DNA from: Bacteroidia bacterium
GTDB lineage: Bacteria > Bacteroidota > Bacteroidia > B-17B0 > Aurantibacillaceae
DNA length: 64,000 nucleotides
Reading direction: 5' to 3'
NCBI GenBank assembly: GCA_018000995.1
Contig: JAGNIU010000015.1
Location: 24,389-88,388 of the forward strand
The translations under genes were made by a program, and so were the position numbers. The notes below the pieces were generated by a model. That model ran no database searches and was not told the origin of the DNA. It saw only the letters and a list, made by a program, of their open reading frames with translations. Positions 15,963 to 25,121 of this stretch are shown one piece after another; position 1 is the stretch's first letter; every line of letters begins with the position of its first letter.

Positions 15963-17729
15963 ATGCCCCTAAAGGCTTTTAAATACTTGCTAGTTTGTTG
16001 TGCCGTTTTTTGCTTTTGCAACGTAAGCGGACAAAATCCTGTTTTAGGCGGACAAAACTTCAGTTTAAAACTGATTAATACCGATTCGGTTAAGATTTTC
16101 AAATACATTAAGTATAAAGAAAAGTATAAAACCAATAAAGAACTTATACAAAGCGTTAATAGTATTTTAAATGATTTAAGAAGTCAAGGTTATTTATTGG
16201 CTGATGTGGTTTCAAAAAGCGGCGACTCTTTAAATAAAATTTATTCTATACAAATTGGACAAAAATTTAAATGGGCAACACTTAAAAAAGGGAATGCCGA
16301 TATGGATGTGATGTCGAAAATGGGTTACAGTGAACGTATTTATACTAATAAAGCTTTTAGTTATAGTCAGGCCGCCCGCTTAATTGAAAAATCAATTACT
16401 TATTACGAAAACAATGGTTATCCTTTTGCTTCCTTAAAATTAGACAGTATTAGTATTGAAGATAATTCTCTCTCGGCTGTTTTAAACGTGAACAAAAATA
16501 AATTAATTAAAATCGACAGCATTGTTGTAAAAGGCGATGCCAAAATAAACAAAACATTTTTGTACAGATATTTGGGTATAAAACCAATGATGCCCTATAA
16601 CGAAGCCTCGTTCCGTTCTATTTCAAAAAAATTAAAACAATTGCCGTTTTTATCGGAGAGCAAAGGACTTCGATTAGACATAACTGAAAAACAAAACAAA
16701 TTATATTTATTCTTAAACAAGAAAAATGCCTCGCAGTTTGATGGTATCATTGGGATTTTACCTGATAACAAAACCGGCAAAACGGTTTTTACAGGTGATG
16801 TAAAAATAAAATTAGTCAACACTATTTTCAGAAGCGGTGAAACATTCGATTTAAATTGGCGACGATTACAAACACAAACCCAAGATTTTAAAGGGAGAGT
16901 AATTTATCCTTACATTTTAGGAACTCCCATTGGAGTTGATTATGCTTTGAAGATTTACAAAAAAGACACATCGTTTATTGATGTAAATAATAATATTGGT
17001 TTACAATATTATTTTAGCGGACTAAATAATTTGAAAGTGTTTTACAAACAACGTAATGCCAATATACTTTCAACATCAGGACTTGCTTTTGTTACGGTGC
17101 TACCAGATTACGCTGATGTGAGTACGCAATCATACGGTTTAGGTTTAAGTTTCGAAAAATTAGATTACCGTTTCAATCCGCATAAAGGAATTGCTATAAA
17201 TATAAATGCACAAACCGGAAACAAAACCATTAAAAAGAATCCGAAAATAAATGATATTGTTTACAATAATCTCCAGTTAAAATCAACACAATACCAAAGT
17301 GAAGGTGATGTAAATTTATTTCTTCAGATAAAAGGCAACAGTGTTTTTCACATAGGCGCACAATACGGAACTGTTTTTGGAAGTGCTCCTGTTTTTAAAA
17401 ATGAATTGTTCCGTATTGGAGGTTTAAGAACGTTACGAGGTTTTGATGAAGAAAGTATTTTTGCTTCCTCGTATGTAATTCCAACTTTAGAATACCGTTT
17501 TTTATTCGGACAAAATTCTAACATTTTAGTTTTTGCTGAAGGGGCTTGGTACGAAAATAACAGTGGTGGCATTTATTTTAATGATATGCCATTTAGTTTT
17601 GGCGCAGGAATAAATTTCGATACAAAAGCAGGTATTTTCTCTCTAAATTATGCTTTAGGTAGTCAAAAAGGCAATGGAATTGATATCCGTTCAGGTAAAA
17701 TCCATTTCGGATTAACCGCCCTCTTTTAA
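15963..17729 (+). CDS. BamA/TamA-family outer-membrane protein
   Basis: A 588-residue outer-membrane protein of the Omp85 superfamily. A signal peptide (FKYLLVCCAVFCFCNVSGQ) is followed by POTRA-like domains to about residue 250 (for example INSILNDLRSQGYLLADV, LIEKSITYYENNGYPFASL, KIDSIVVKGDAKINKTFLYRYLGI) and a C-terminal 16-stranded barrel with the superfamily signature RIGGLRTLRGFDEESIFAS near residue 490. Such proteins insert or export proteins across the outer membrane; this one is smaller than BamA (about 800) and so resembles TamA or FhaC-type members. It is followed closely by a secreted protein gene with its own promoter. Confidence 0.8.
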   Translation: MPLKAFKYLLVCCAVFCFCNVSGQNPVLGGQNFSLKLINTDSVKIFKYIKYKEKYKTNKELIQSVNSILNDLRSQGYLLADVVSKSGDSLNKIYSIQIGQKFKWATLKKGNADMDVMSKMGYSERIYTNKAFSYSQAARLIEKSITYYENNGYPFASLKLDSISIEDNSLSAVLNVNKNKLIKIDSIVVKGDAKINKTFLYRYLGIKPMMPYNEASFRSISKKLKQLPFLSESKGLRLDITEKQNKLYLFLNKKNASQFDGIIGILPDNKTGKTVFTGDVKIKLVNTIFRSGETFDLNWRRLQTQTQDFKGRVIYPYILGTPIGVDYALKIYKKDTSFIDVNNNIGLQYYFSGLNNLKVFYKQRNANILSTSGLAFVTVLPDYADVSTQSYGLGLSFEKLDYRFNPHKGIAININAQTGNKTIKKNPKINDIVYNNLQLKSTQYQSEGDVNLFLQIKGNSVFHIGAQYGTVFGSAPVFKNELFRIGGLRTLRGFDEESIFASSYVIPTLEYRFLFGQNSNILVFAEGAWYENNSGGIYFNDMPFSFGAGINFDTKAGIFSLNYALGSQKGNGIDIRSGKIHFGLTALF

Positions 17730-17744
17730 TAAGCTTTTAATTCT

Positions 17745-17752
17745 TATATTTG
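17745..17752 (+). promoter_or_regulatory. -7 promoter box deciding the next start codon
   Basis: TATATTTG, a perfect TAnnTTTG match. A TTG at 17750 that could open the next frame lies inside this box, so the ATG at 17768 is the credible start. Confidence 0.6.
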
Positions 17753-17767
17753 TTTAAACACTTTCTC

Positions 17768-19189
17768 ATGAAAATTAAATTTACCCTCCTTGCATTTTTG
17801 TTCTGTGCTTTCGTTTCCGCGCAAACTTACCCATCATTAAACATGAGTCTGTTAAGCAAAATGGATCCGAATGGCGATAATACAGGTGTTGATGGTCGCA
17901 AATATTCAGGCTGTTGGGGTTGGGTTCAGACTTCAAAAAATAAAGAATACGCTTTAGTGGGCTCAAGTGCCAAAACATATTTTATTGATATTACCAATCC
18001 ATCTGCGCCTGTAATTTGCGATTCGGTTGATAATAAACACGCCGGTTGTACTTGGAGAGAATTAAAAACTTACCAAAATTATTGTTACATCGTGAGTGAT
18101 GATTACGCTCCCAATACATTTCAGATTATTGATATGCAATATTTACCGGATTCTGTTCATGTAGTTCATAACGGAACTACTTATTTTGAGCGCGGACATA
18201 CTGTTTGGGTAGATGGAAATAAATTATACGTTGGCGGACAAACTTCTGCAAGTGCAGTTTTATCTAACATGTGCGTTTATAGTTTAGCAACACCAACTGC
18301 TCCTGTTTTATTAAGAACTCTTTCTGATGATTATCCTTCTATAAATTATGTGCATGATATGTTTGTACGTAATGATACAGTTTATGCATCAGCAGGAAAT
18401 CAGGGATTATGGGTTTTTAAATTCAATACAGCAACCAATACTTTTACACAATTAGGTTCATTTACCGGTTACCCGGAAGCAGGTTATAATCATGCAAGTT
18501 CATTAACTAAAAACGGTAATACTTTAGTGTTTTGTGATGAAGTACCAACAGGAGTTTCTATTAAAGTTACTGACGTAAGTAATTTAAGCAACATAGTTAT
18601 GTCGAGCACCGTTGAGCCCAATTCTAACAACGAAATGGTAGCACATAATCCTTATGTTATCGGAAATGAATTGGCTTTTGTTTCTTGTTATCAGGATGGA
18701 TTAATAGTGTATGATATTACCAATCCAAATGCTCCTTTTATAACAGGTTTTTTTGATACCTATCCGCAAGGTGGTGCCAACTTTAGTAATAATTACGGCG
18801 CAGGTTCTTACCGTGGAAATTGGGGTGCTTATCCGTTTCTTCCAAGCAAAACAGTTATAGCTTGTGATATGCAAAATGGAATTTTCCTTTTAAAATCGGA
18901 TGCTTTAAGTGTAAAAGAAAATTCAACTATTTTAAATGCTAACGTTTATCCGAATCCCGTAAAAAATAATTTAAATATTACGTTTACAAATCCGGAAGCA
19001 AAAAATTATTCGGTTGAAATAACAAACATACTAGGGCAATTAGTTTATTCTGAAAAGAATTTAAACGATTGTTCGTTTCCTGTCACCTTCAAAACGCTTG
19101 ATGTTTCAGCTTTGGAAAGTGGTAGTTATGTAATAAGCATTAAAGCTGAAGGAAAACAATATCAGAAAAAAATCATCATCGCTAAATAA
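17768..19189 (+). CDS. Choice-of-anchor B family protein with T9SS sorting domain
   Basis: A 473-residue secreted protein. After the signal peptide (IKFTLLAFLFCAFVSAQ) comes a repeat-rich beta-propeller-like body typical of the choice-of-anchor B (LVIVD-repeat) family: GRKYSGCWGWVQTSKNKEYALVGS, the FIDITNPSAPVI unit, RGHTVWVDGNKLYVGG, VHDMFVRNDTVYAS, and LIVYDITNPNAPFITGFFDTYP. The last 85 residues are a type A T9SS sorting domain starting at NVYPNPVKNNLNI and ending KQYQKKIIIAK. Expected to be exposed at the cell surface; ligand unknown. Translation start chosen after the promoter box. Confidence 0.85.
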   Translation: MKIKFTLLAFLFCAFVSAQTYPSLNMSLLSKMDPNGDNTGVDGRKYSGCWGWVQTSKNKEYALVGSSAKTYFIDITNPSAPVICDSVDNKHAGCTWRELKTYQNYCYIVSDDYAPNTFQIIDMQYLPDSVHVVHNGTTYFERGHTVWVDGNKLYVGGQTSASAVLSNMCVYSLATPTAPVLLRTLSDDYPSINYVHDMFVRNDTVYASAGNQGLWVFKFNTATNTFTQLGSFTGYPEAGYNHASSLTKNGNTLVFCDEVPTGVSIKVTDVSNLSNIVMSSTVEPNSNNEMVAHNPYVIGNELAFVSCYQDGLIVYDITNPNAPFITGFFDTYPQGGANFSNNYGAGSYRGNWGAYPFLPSKTVIACDMQNGIFLLKSDALSVKENSTILNANVYPNPVKNNLNITFTNPEAKNYSVEITNILGQLVYSEKNLNDCSFPVTFKTLDVSALESGSYVISIKAEGKQYQKKIIIAK

Positions 19190-19192
19190 TCT

Positions 19193-20350
19193 ATGTTCTC
19201 AAAAAATTCAGTCATTGGTGTAATTGGTTCAGGTGCTATGGGCGCAGGTATTGCCCAAGTAGCAGCCACTGCCGGACAAGTAGTTTTTGTTTATGATAAC
19301 AATTCTAAGTCTTTAGAAAAAGCACAAGCCAATTTAAAATCATCATTAGCAAAGCTGGTTGAAAAACAAAAAATTTCAGCAGAGCAATCACAAAGTATTT
19401 CAAAAAATATAAATTTTGTTTCAGATTTAACCTCTTTAGGGAGGTGTCATTTAGTTATTGAAGCTATTGTTGAGAACTTAGAAGTTAAGCAAAAAGTATT
19501 TTCGGAAGTAGAAAAAATTGTTTCTGCTGATTGTATTTTATCAAGCAACACATCTTCATTATCGATTACTTCTATAGCAGCAGCGTGCACAAAACCCGAA
19601 AGAGTTTTAGGAGTTCATTTCTTCAATCCGGCAACTATAATGCCTTTAGTGGAAATTATTCCCGGTATTGCTACTCAAACTAATTTATCAGTTGAAGTCA
19701 AAAAATTAATTGACACTTGGGGAAAAGTAACTGTTATTGCAAAAGATACCCCCGGCTTTATAGTGAATCGCGTAGCCCGTCCATTTTATAGCGAAGCTCT
19801 ACGCATTTACGAAGAAGGTATTGCCGATATGCCAACTATCGACTGGGCCATGAAAGAATTCGGCGGCTTTAAAATGGGTCCGTTCGAATTAATGGATTTA
19901 ATTGGTCACGATGTAAATTACATTGTCACCGAAACTGTTTGGAAGCAATTTTATTTCGACCCCCGTTTTAAACCGAGTTTATCACAAAAGCGACTTTTGG
20001 AGGCGGGCTTCTTAGGTCGGAAAAGTGGCAGAGGATTTTATAATTATGCAGAGGGTTCTTCCTTACCTGAACCTAAAAAAGATGAAGCTCTTGGGAAACT
20101 CGTTTTTAACCGCATTTTAGCCATGTTAATTAACGAAGCTGTTGATACCCTTTACTATCAAATCGCCAATAAAGAAGATATAGATTTAGCCATGACTAAA
20201 GGGGTAAATTACCCGAAAGGCTTGTTAAAATGGTGTGATGAAATTGGTCCAAAAACCGTCCTTAAAACCATACAGGATTTGTACGATTTATATCAAGAAG
20301 ACCGATATAGACCGAGTGTGCTTTTGAAGAAAATGGCTTCTAAAACGTAA
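19193..20350 (+). CDS. 3-hydroxyacyl-CoA dehydrogenase (PaaH/Hbd-like)
   Basis: A 385-residue cytoplasmic enzyme oxidising 3-hydroxyacyl-CoA to 3-oxoacyl-CoA with NAD+, used in fatty-acid or phenylacetate breakdown. The Rossmann motif VIGSGAMGAGIAQVAA is at residues 9-24; SSNTSSLSI and GVHFFNPATIMPLVEII carry the catalytic Ser and His; TPGFIVNR follows. There are two C-terminal dimerisation domains: one around ALRIYEEGIAD...FKMGPFELMDLIGHDV and a second around RILAMLINEAVDTLYYQIAN...GVNYPKGLLKW. The double-domain layout fits PaaH-type rather than the 280-residue butyryl form. Only 3 bases separate it from the gene before. Confidence 0.9.
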   Translation: MFSKNSVIGVIGSGAMGAGIAQVAATAGQVVFVYDNNSKSLEKAQANLKSSLAKLVEKQKISAEQSQSISKNINFVSDLTSLGRCHLVIEAIVENLEVKQKVFSEVEKIVSADCILSSNTSSLSITSIAAACTKPERVLGVHFFNPATIMPLVEIIPGIATQTNLSVEVKKLIDTWGKVTVIAKDTPGFIVNRVARPFYSEALRIYEEGIADMPTIDWAMKEFGGFKMGPFELMDLIGHDVNYIVTETVWKQFYFDPRFKPSLSQKRLLEAGFLGRKSGRGFYNYAEGSSLPEPKKDEALGKLVFNRILAMLINEAVDTLYYQIANKEDIDLAMTKGVNYPKGLLKWCDEIGPKTVLKTIQDLYDLYQEDRYRPSVLLKKMASKT

Positions 20351-20410
20351 GCTTTAATAAGTCTAAATCCAGCCTCACTCATTCCCTGAAATTTTGTTGA
20401 TTCTCCAATC

Positions 20411-20418
20411 TATATTTG
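20411..20418 (+). promoter_or_regulatory. -7 promoter box of the small lipoprotein gene
   Basis: TATATTTG, perfect consensus, 19 bases before the ATG at 20438. Confidence 0.6.
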
Positions 20419-20437
20419 GGTAAACAAAACTCTGAAG

Positions 20438-20647
20438 ATGAAAAAGAACATTACTTCCGTCCTATTAATTATTGGGTTTATTTCGCTTGTAATTATTTCC
20501 TGTCAGGAAAAAAAGAATGATAGCATCACACCAACCTATCGTAGCGAATCAACCAGTACAGGTGCCAATCCTAATATTAAAATGGTTAAAAAAACTACAA
20601 CAGTGGTTAGCCCAACTTCTCAAAATTCCGACACAAAACACCAGTAA
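20438..20647 (+). CDS. Truncated lipoprotein paralog
   Basis: A 69-residue lipoprotein whose whole length parallels the first 65 residues of the gene that follows: signal and lipobox (SLVIISC here, SIIVVSC there), then EKKNDSITPTYRSESTSTGANP against EKNNDNITPTYRNQSTGTGANP, and TTTVVSPTSQNS against TTTVSNPATQNS. The partner's C-terminal 120 residues are missing here. It has its own perfect promoter box, so it may still be made as a short surface lipopeptide; it may equally be a decaying duplicate. Confidence 0.55.
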   Translation: MKKNITSVLLIIGFISLVIISCQEKKNDSITPTYRSESTSTGANPNIKMVKKTTTVVSPTSQNSDTKHQ

Positions 20648-20735
20648 AAGGCTTAAAAAATTACCCTTTCACTAGTCCTAAATCCATTTTCACTCATTTG
20701 TGGGTAATTTGTTTGTTCAAAAGGGCATAAATGGC

Positions 20736-20743
20736 TATATTTG
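20736..20743 (+). promoter_or_regulatory. Promoter of the full-length lipoprotein gene (-7 box, -33 TTTG)
   Basis: TATATTTG, perfect, with TTTG at 20712-20715 giving 20 bases of spacing, the usual Bacteroidota range. An ATG-like start at 20741 falls inside the box, so the ATG at 20762 is used. Confidence 0.65.
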
Positions 20744-20761
20744 AGTATCAATTCATATAAA

Positions 20762-21316
20762 ATGAAAAAAATCTTCTTATCCTCGTTATTAGTTTTAGGT
20801 CTAGGTGCCTCTATTATTGTTGTTTCTTGTAAAGAAAAAAACAACGACAACATTACTCCTACCTATAGAAATCAATCAACAGGAACCGGTGCTAACCCAT
20901 GTTTACCATGTGTTACTGTTACAGGTACAACAACAGTTTCTAACCCTGCTACTCAAAACAGCTCTTTATTAACCGGTGGTTCTGGTTGGAGTTATAATGC
21001 TTGTGCAACTTCTCCTAATACTTTAACAGGTTTTAATGGTGGTACTCAAGTACAAATACTTTTTGGAGGTGGTCCTATCGTTATTGGTACTTATGCCTTC
21101 ACTTCTGGTATTCCAACAGCTGGACAAGCTCGTATGACTGTTACTTCAGCTCCTGGTCAGCCTTCTGATATTACTTGGTATTCTAAATCAGGTTCTGTAA
21201 CAACAAATACTACAGGTACCGGTGGATATACCGCAACTTATTCAAACGTTGGTTGCGTACAACTTAATTACTTATTCCCAATGGTATCAGTTACAGGAAC
21301 TTTAATCTGTAATTAA
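20762..21316 (+). CDS. Lipoprotein of unknown function (full-length paralog)
   Basis: A 184-residue lipoprotein with lipobox VVSC (Cys near residue 23), a polar linker ending in GTGANPCLPC, and a Gly/Thr/Ser-rich beta domain (TGFNGGTQVQILFGGGPIVIGTYAF, GYTATYSNVGCVQLNYLFPMVSVTGTLICN). The last strand resembles secreted lipocalin- or DUF-type domains in which four cysteines (CLPC, C in NAC, C in VGC, C near the end) could form disulfides. Family not recognised. It is terminated by a strong hairpin and is preceded by a shortened copy of itself. Confidence 0.65.
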   Translation: MKKIFLSSLLVLGLGASIIVVSCKEKNNDNITPTYRNQSTGTGANPCLPCVTVTGTTTVSNPATQNSSLLTGGSGWSYNACATSPNTLTGFNGGTQVQILFGGGPIVIGTYAFTSGIPTAGQARMTVTSAPGQPSDITWYSKSGSVTTNTTGTGGYTATYSNVGCVQLNYLFPMVSVTGTLICN

Positions 21317-21337
21317 AATATTTAAATGATTTTTCTC

Positions 21338-21367
21338 AAAAAGGCTTCCCGTATCGGAAGCCTTTTT
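21338..21367 (+). terminator. Strong intrinsic terminator
   Basis: Perfect 12-bp stem AAAAAGGCTTCC / GGAAGCCTTTTT with a 6-base loop and T-run, 20 bases after the lipoprotein stop. The T-run merges with the following promoter box. Confidence 0.9.
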
Positions 21368-21374
21368 ATTTTTG
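21367..21374 (+). promoter_or_regulatory. -7 promoter box fused to the terminator T-run
   Basis: TATTTTTG, perfect TAnnTTTG, immediately after the terminator stem. Transcription from here starts near 21380. Confidence 0.55.
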
Positions 21375-21379
21375 TACCA

Positions 21380-22840
21380 TTGTATCTCTATAAAAAAATA
21401 CTCGCGTTCATCCGCCAAAATTATAAAGTCGATTTAAGGGCTTTGGCTTTAATGCGAATTGGTATTGGCTTAGTTATTTTAAGTGATTTAATTATCAGAG
21501 CTTCCGACCTAACAGTTCATTATACCAGCGAAGGGATTTTACCGGTTTCACTTTTATTGGAGTTTGATGTTAAACCTTTACGTTGGTCGTTTCATTATTT
21601 AAACGATTCTTTTGCTTATCAGGCTCTTTTATTTTGTTTACATGCACTGATTACTCTTTTTTTAATTGCAGGTTACCGCACGCGATTAATTACGGTTTTA
21701 TCATGGGTGTTTTTAGTGTCATTACAAAACCGCAATCCGTTTATACAACAAAGTGGCGATGATTTGTTGCGCCTCGTTTTATTCTGGGCACTGTTTATGC
21801 CTTGGGGAAATTTTTATTCATTAGATGCTAAGAAAATTGTAAGTCCAATAAAAAATTATTTCTCAGTAGCTTCTTTTGGCTATTTGCTCTTGATTGTTTC
21901 GGTGTATTTATTTTCAGCTATACAAAAAACATCTCCCGAGTGGCGAACAGAAGGCACGGCTTTATATTATGCCCTAAGTTTAGATCAACTAAAAGTCGGT
22001 ATTGGCGATTGGCTCTATCAATTTCCAACACTAATGAAAGTGATGACGTTTTTGGTGTTTTACTATTTTGAATTATTGGTTCCAATTTTATTACTCCTTC
22101 CTTTCAAAAACCAAAAAATAAGAGCCCTTTGTGTCTTCTCAATTATTGCATTACATATTGGCATCTCTTTAAATCTTTATGTCGGATTATTTTTTACGAT
22201 TGGCATCGCCAGTTCACTTGGACTGTTACCATCTTCGGCAATGAACTGGTTAGATAAAAAAATCATCAAAACACAAAACACTTTTACATCGGCATTTTAT
22301 AAAAGCAAATCAGCAACCATTATAAAAACAAGCCGTAATAGTTTTCTACTTGTAATAATTGCATTTTGTTTGTTTTATAATTTAGGGTTTATCCAATCCT
22401 TCAAATATGCTTTAGACGACAGAGCGGTTTATGTTACCAATGCTCTAAAATTGGAACAATACTGGGGAATGTTCTCGCCCGGTGTTTACAAAACGGATGG
22501 CTGGTATATTTACCGAGGAATAAAATCAAACGATTCTATTTGGGACATTTATAATAATAAACCGGGATTAGATTATTCCAAACCAAAAGACATTGATAAA
22601 ATGTATCCGAGCGACAGATGGCGGAAGTTTGCTGAGAATTACGAGAAAAACAATTATAACTTTATGCGCCCGTACTATTGCAAATATTTAATAAGAGAAT
22701 GGAATAAAAAAAATCCCGAAAATAAAATAGCCGGACTAAATATTATTTTTTTGTTAGAAGAAAGTTTACCCGATTATAAAACAGCACCTATAAAACAACA
22801 AAACACGTGTTTGTGTTACGAAGATGAGTCTGCTCAATAA
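21380..22840 (+). CDS. HTTM-domain (vitamin K carboxylase-like) membrane protein
   Basis: A membrane protein of about 486 residues with the HTTM domain (horizontally transferred transmembrane domain) related to vitamin K-dependent gamma-carboxylase: DLRALALMRIGIGLVILSDL, LTVHYTSEGILP, GYRTRLITVLSWVFLVSLQNRNPFIQQSGDDLLRLVLFWALFMPWG, then further helices and a soluble C-terminal part (YWGMFSPGVYKTDGWYIYRGIK). Substrate unknown. An ATG at 21326 is in frame but lies upstream of and inside the terminator hairpin, so I prefer the TTG at 21380. It overlaps the downstream methyltransferase gene by 17 bases. Confidence 0.75.
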   Translation: MYLYKKILAFIRQNYKVDLRALALMRIGIGLVILSDLIIRASDLTVHYTSEGILPVSLLLEFDVKPLRWSFHYLNDSFAYQALLFCLHALITLFLIAGYRTRLITVLSWVFLVSLQNRNPFIQQSGDDLLRLVLFWALFMPWGNFYSLDAKKIVSPIKNYFSVASFGYLLLIVSVYLFSAIQKTSPEWRTEGTALYYALSLDQLKVGIGDWLYQFPTLMKVMTFLVFYYFELLVPILLLLPFKNQKIRALCVFSIIALHIGISLNLYVGLFFTIGIASSLGLLPSSAMNWLDKKIIKTQNTFTSAFYKSKSATIIKTSRNSFLLVIIAFCLFYNLGFIQSFKYALDDRAVYVTNALKLEQYWGMFSPGVYKTDGWYIYRGIKSNDSIWDIYNNKPGLDYSKPKDIDKMYPSDRWRKFAENYEKNNYNFMRPYYCKYLIREWNKKNPENKIAGLNIIFLLEESLPDYKTAPIKQQNTCLCYEDESAQ

Positions 22841-23615
22841 CATTACTGATTATTTAAAATATTGTTTCGTGGCTAAGTCGGCACACGGAGTACACTCGCC
22901 GTTTGTATATAAATTTGTTACCGAACTTTTAGAAAATCATAACGAAGATTATTATCAATTTACAGAATTAGCTGAAGTAAGAAAACAATTATCAAAAAAT
23001 AAATCTGTTATTCAAATAACCGATTTCGGTGCGGGCTCCAAAGTATTTAAAGATAATAAACGCAAAATATCCGACCTTGTTAAACACGGTACGAGTAAAA
23101 GAAAGTTTTCTGAATTATATTTTAAACTGGTGAACTTTACTAATTCGCAATTTGTTGTTGAATTAGGGACTTCTATTGGGTTAAATACTTTATATCTTGC
23201 AAAATCTAATTCCAAATCTACCATTTATACATTGGAAGGTTGTCCGGAATTAGCGAAGTTCTCCAAAAATTTGTTCGAAAAACAAAACATCAAAAACATT
23301 TATTTGATTAACGATACGTTTGAAAAAGCCTTTCCAAAATTATTAAATGAAATTCCGAAACTCGATTTTTTATATGTGGATGGAAATCACAATTACGAAT
23401 CCACTCTAAACTATTTTAAACTAGGGTTAGAAAAAAAACATAACCACTCCGTTTTTGTATTTGATGATATTAATTGGAACGATGAGATGAAAAAAGTCTG
23501 GGAAGAAATAAAAAATCACCCGGAAGTAACGCTTAGTCTGGATTTATTTTCTGTCGGAATCGTTTTTTTCAGAAAAGAACAAAAACAAAAAGAACACTTT
23601 GTTCTAATGTATTGA
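22824..23615 (+). CDS. Class I SAM-dependent methyltransferase
   Basis: A 263-residue soluble protein with a Rossmann methyltransferase core: FVVELGTSIGLNTLYLAKS (motif I, near residue 110), IYTLEGCPELAKFSKNLF (acidic motif II), LDFLYVDGNHNYESTLNYF (motif with the catalytic-type acid and the GNHxYE block of O-methyltransferase-like families), and FVFDDINWNDEMKKVWEEI. The N-terminal KSAHGVHSPFVYKFV is a signature I recall from a Bacteroidota group of such enzymes. Substrate unknown. Translationally coupled to the HTTM gene. Confidence 0.8.
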   Translation: MSLLNNITDYLKYCFVAKSAHGVHSPFVYKFVTELLENHNEDYYQFTELAEVRKQLSKNKSVIQITDFGAGSKVFKDNKRKISDLVKHGTSKRKFSELYFKLVNFTNSQFVVELGTSIGLNTLYLAKSNSKSTIYTLEGCPELAKFSKNLFEKQNIKNIYLINDTFEKAFPKLLNEIPKLDFLYVDGNHNYESTLNYFKLGLEKKHNHSVFVFDDINWNDEMKKVWEEIKNHPEVTLSLDLFSVGIVFFRKEQKQKEHFVLMY

Positions 23616-23624
23616 ACCGATATT

Positions 23625-25046
23625 TTATTCGCCTTTTAAGCGCTTAAAATTCTTGCTTAAAAAGTTTTCGTTAGGCAATAAACTTTTCTGAATCCGTTTT
23701 GCATAATGAATAGAATCCAAAATTTCCTTTTGCTTAGCTTCCACAATGTTTTTTTGCTCTTCTATTATTTTCTTTTGTCTTCTTGTAATCATAAAGCGGT
23801 TATACATAAATCCCGAAAAGATTAATACAATGCCCAATCCACCAAACAAAATGTATTGCTGATTTTTCTTTACAATCAATTCCGCATCTTTTTTAATTAA
23901 TTCCTTATCCTTCTTCTCTGTTTCAAATTTTGTTTTCATTTCTTCAATGATTTCGCTTTTTTCTGAATTATAGATGCTATCGTTTAAGGACATATACCGT
24001 TCATGATAAACCAACGATTTCTCAAACTCACCTTTTGCTTTAAATGTTTCGTACAAGCCTTTGTACGACATCATAACTATACTTTGGCTATTATCTTTTC
24101 TGGCTAAAGTCATGGCTTCGGTATAAGACTTCTCTGCAGAAGCATAATCTTTTCGCTTTTTATACAAACCTCCCATATTCAATAAACAATTGGCGATACC
24201 CAATGGAGCACCTAATTCTTTTTTAATTTCAAGCGCCTCTTTCAAAGCAATTTCAGCTTCATCTGTTCTATCCAAATCAATTAAAACTTGTGCTTTATTA
24301 ACTAATGAAGCCGATAGAGCTGCAGGATGTTTTACCTTTCTATAATACTTTTCACTCTCAGCAATTAAAATCAATGCTTGCTTATAATCTTTAACATCCA
24401 TGTAAACAATAGCCGTATTCAAAACACAATCAAAATATCCTAAACTATCTTGTGTCTCCCCAAAATATTTCATGCCCTTTGCAAAACTAGTTTTGGCTTC
24501 CTCGTAAGTTTTAAGTTTCAGATATGCATTTCCCATCATCCAACAATTCCGTCCTAATAAAGTTTTATTGTCCACTTTTTCAAAATTCCTTTCGGCTGCT
24601 ATCAGATGCAAAACAGATTGATCATACTCACCTTGGTTTTGAAGCATGAATCCCAAAAACATTTCAGCTTCTCCTGCTTCCTGCAATAAACCCGCTTGCG
24701 TACTCGTTGTTACAATTTCATTATACAAAACCATAGCAGTATCCACTTCACCCTTACGGCGATAAAATCCGGCACGTAACATTTGGGCACGCATACTACC
24801 TTTAGTGTAATTTATGTCTTTCGATTTCTGCAAAGCCCTATCGGCATACACCATTAATGAATCCGGGCTTGAAGACCCGAATTCCTTTGCAATTGCATTG
24901 ATGCAATTTATAGCGGCGGTATCTTTTTTTAGAGTCAATACCTTTTTCAACGAATCTATCTTTGGGTTTTGAGAAGTAACCAAAAAGAAACTATAAAGAA
25001 AAACAAAGAAGCATGTGCTTCTAATTTTAGTACGAGAGTTCAACAT
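23625..25046 (-). CDS. TPR protein with TM helix and signalling linker, no phosphatase domain
   Basis: A 473-residue protein: signal peptide, about seven tetratricopeptide repeats (for example AEMFLGFMLQNQGEYDQSVLHLIAA, KTSFAKGMKYFGETQDSLGYFDCVLNTAIVY, SLVNKAQVLIDLDRTDEAEIALKEALEI), then one transmembrane helix (QYILFGGLGIVLIFSGFMYNRF) and a cytoplasmic coiled coil ending in DSIHYAKRIQKSLLP. That last motif is the linker which in Bacteroidota normally leads into a SpoIIE/PP2C phosphatase, as in the gene at 38328-39692. Here the chain stops 17 residues later. Likely a periplasmic sensor module whose output domain is absent. Confidence 0.75.
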   Translation of the reverse strand: MLNSRTKIRSTCFFVFLYSFFLVTSQNPKIDSLKKVLTLKKDTAAINCINAIAKEFGSSSPDSLMVYADRALQKSKDINYTKGSMRAQMLRAGFYRRKGEVDTAMVLYNEIVTTSTQAGLLQEAGEAEMFLGFMLQNQGEYDQSVLHLIAAERNFEKVDNKTLLGRNCWMMGNAYLKLKTYEEAKTSFAKGMKYFGETQDSLGYFDCVLNTAIVYMDVKDYKQALILIAESEKYYRKVKHPAALSASLVNKAQVLIDLDRTDEAEIALKEALEIKKELGAPLGIANCLLNMGGLYKKRKDYASAEKSYTEAMTLARKDNSQSIVMMSYKGLYETFKAKGEFEKSLVYHERYMSLNDSIYNSEKSEIIEEMKTKFETEKKDKELIKKDAELIVKKNQQYILFGGLGIVLIFSGFMYNRFMITRRQKKIIEEQKNIVEAKQKEILDSIHYAKRIQKSLLPNENFLSKNFKRLKGE

Positions 25047-25050
25047 GCAC

Positions 25051-25058
25051 TAAATATA
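25051..25058 (-). promoter_or_regulatory. -7 promoter box of the TPR gene
   Basis: TATATTTA on the minus strand, one mismatch to consensus, 4 bases before the ATG; nearly leaderless. Confidence 0.45.
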
Positions 25059-25121
25059 ATAAAAAACTCTTGTTTTTAACCAATTAAAAGATTTGCTTTG
25101 TATTACTAAAACCTAAACACT

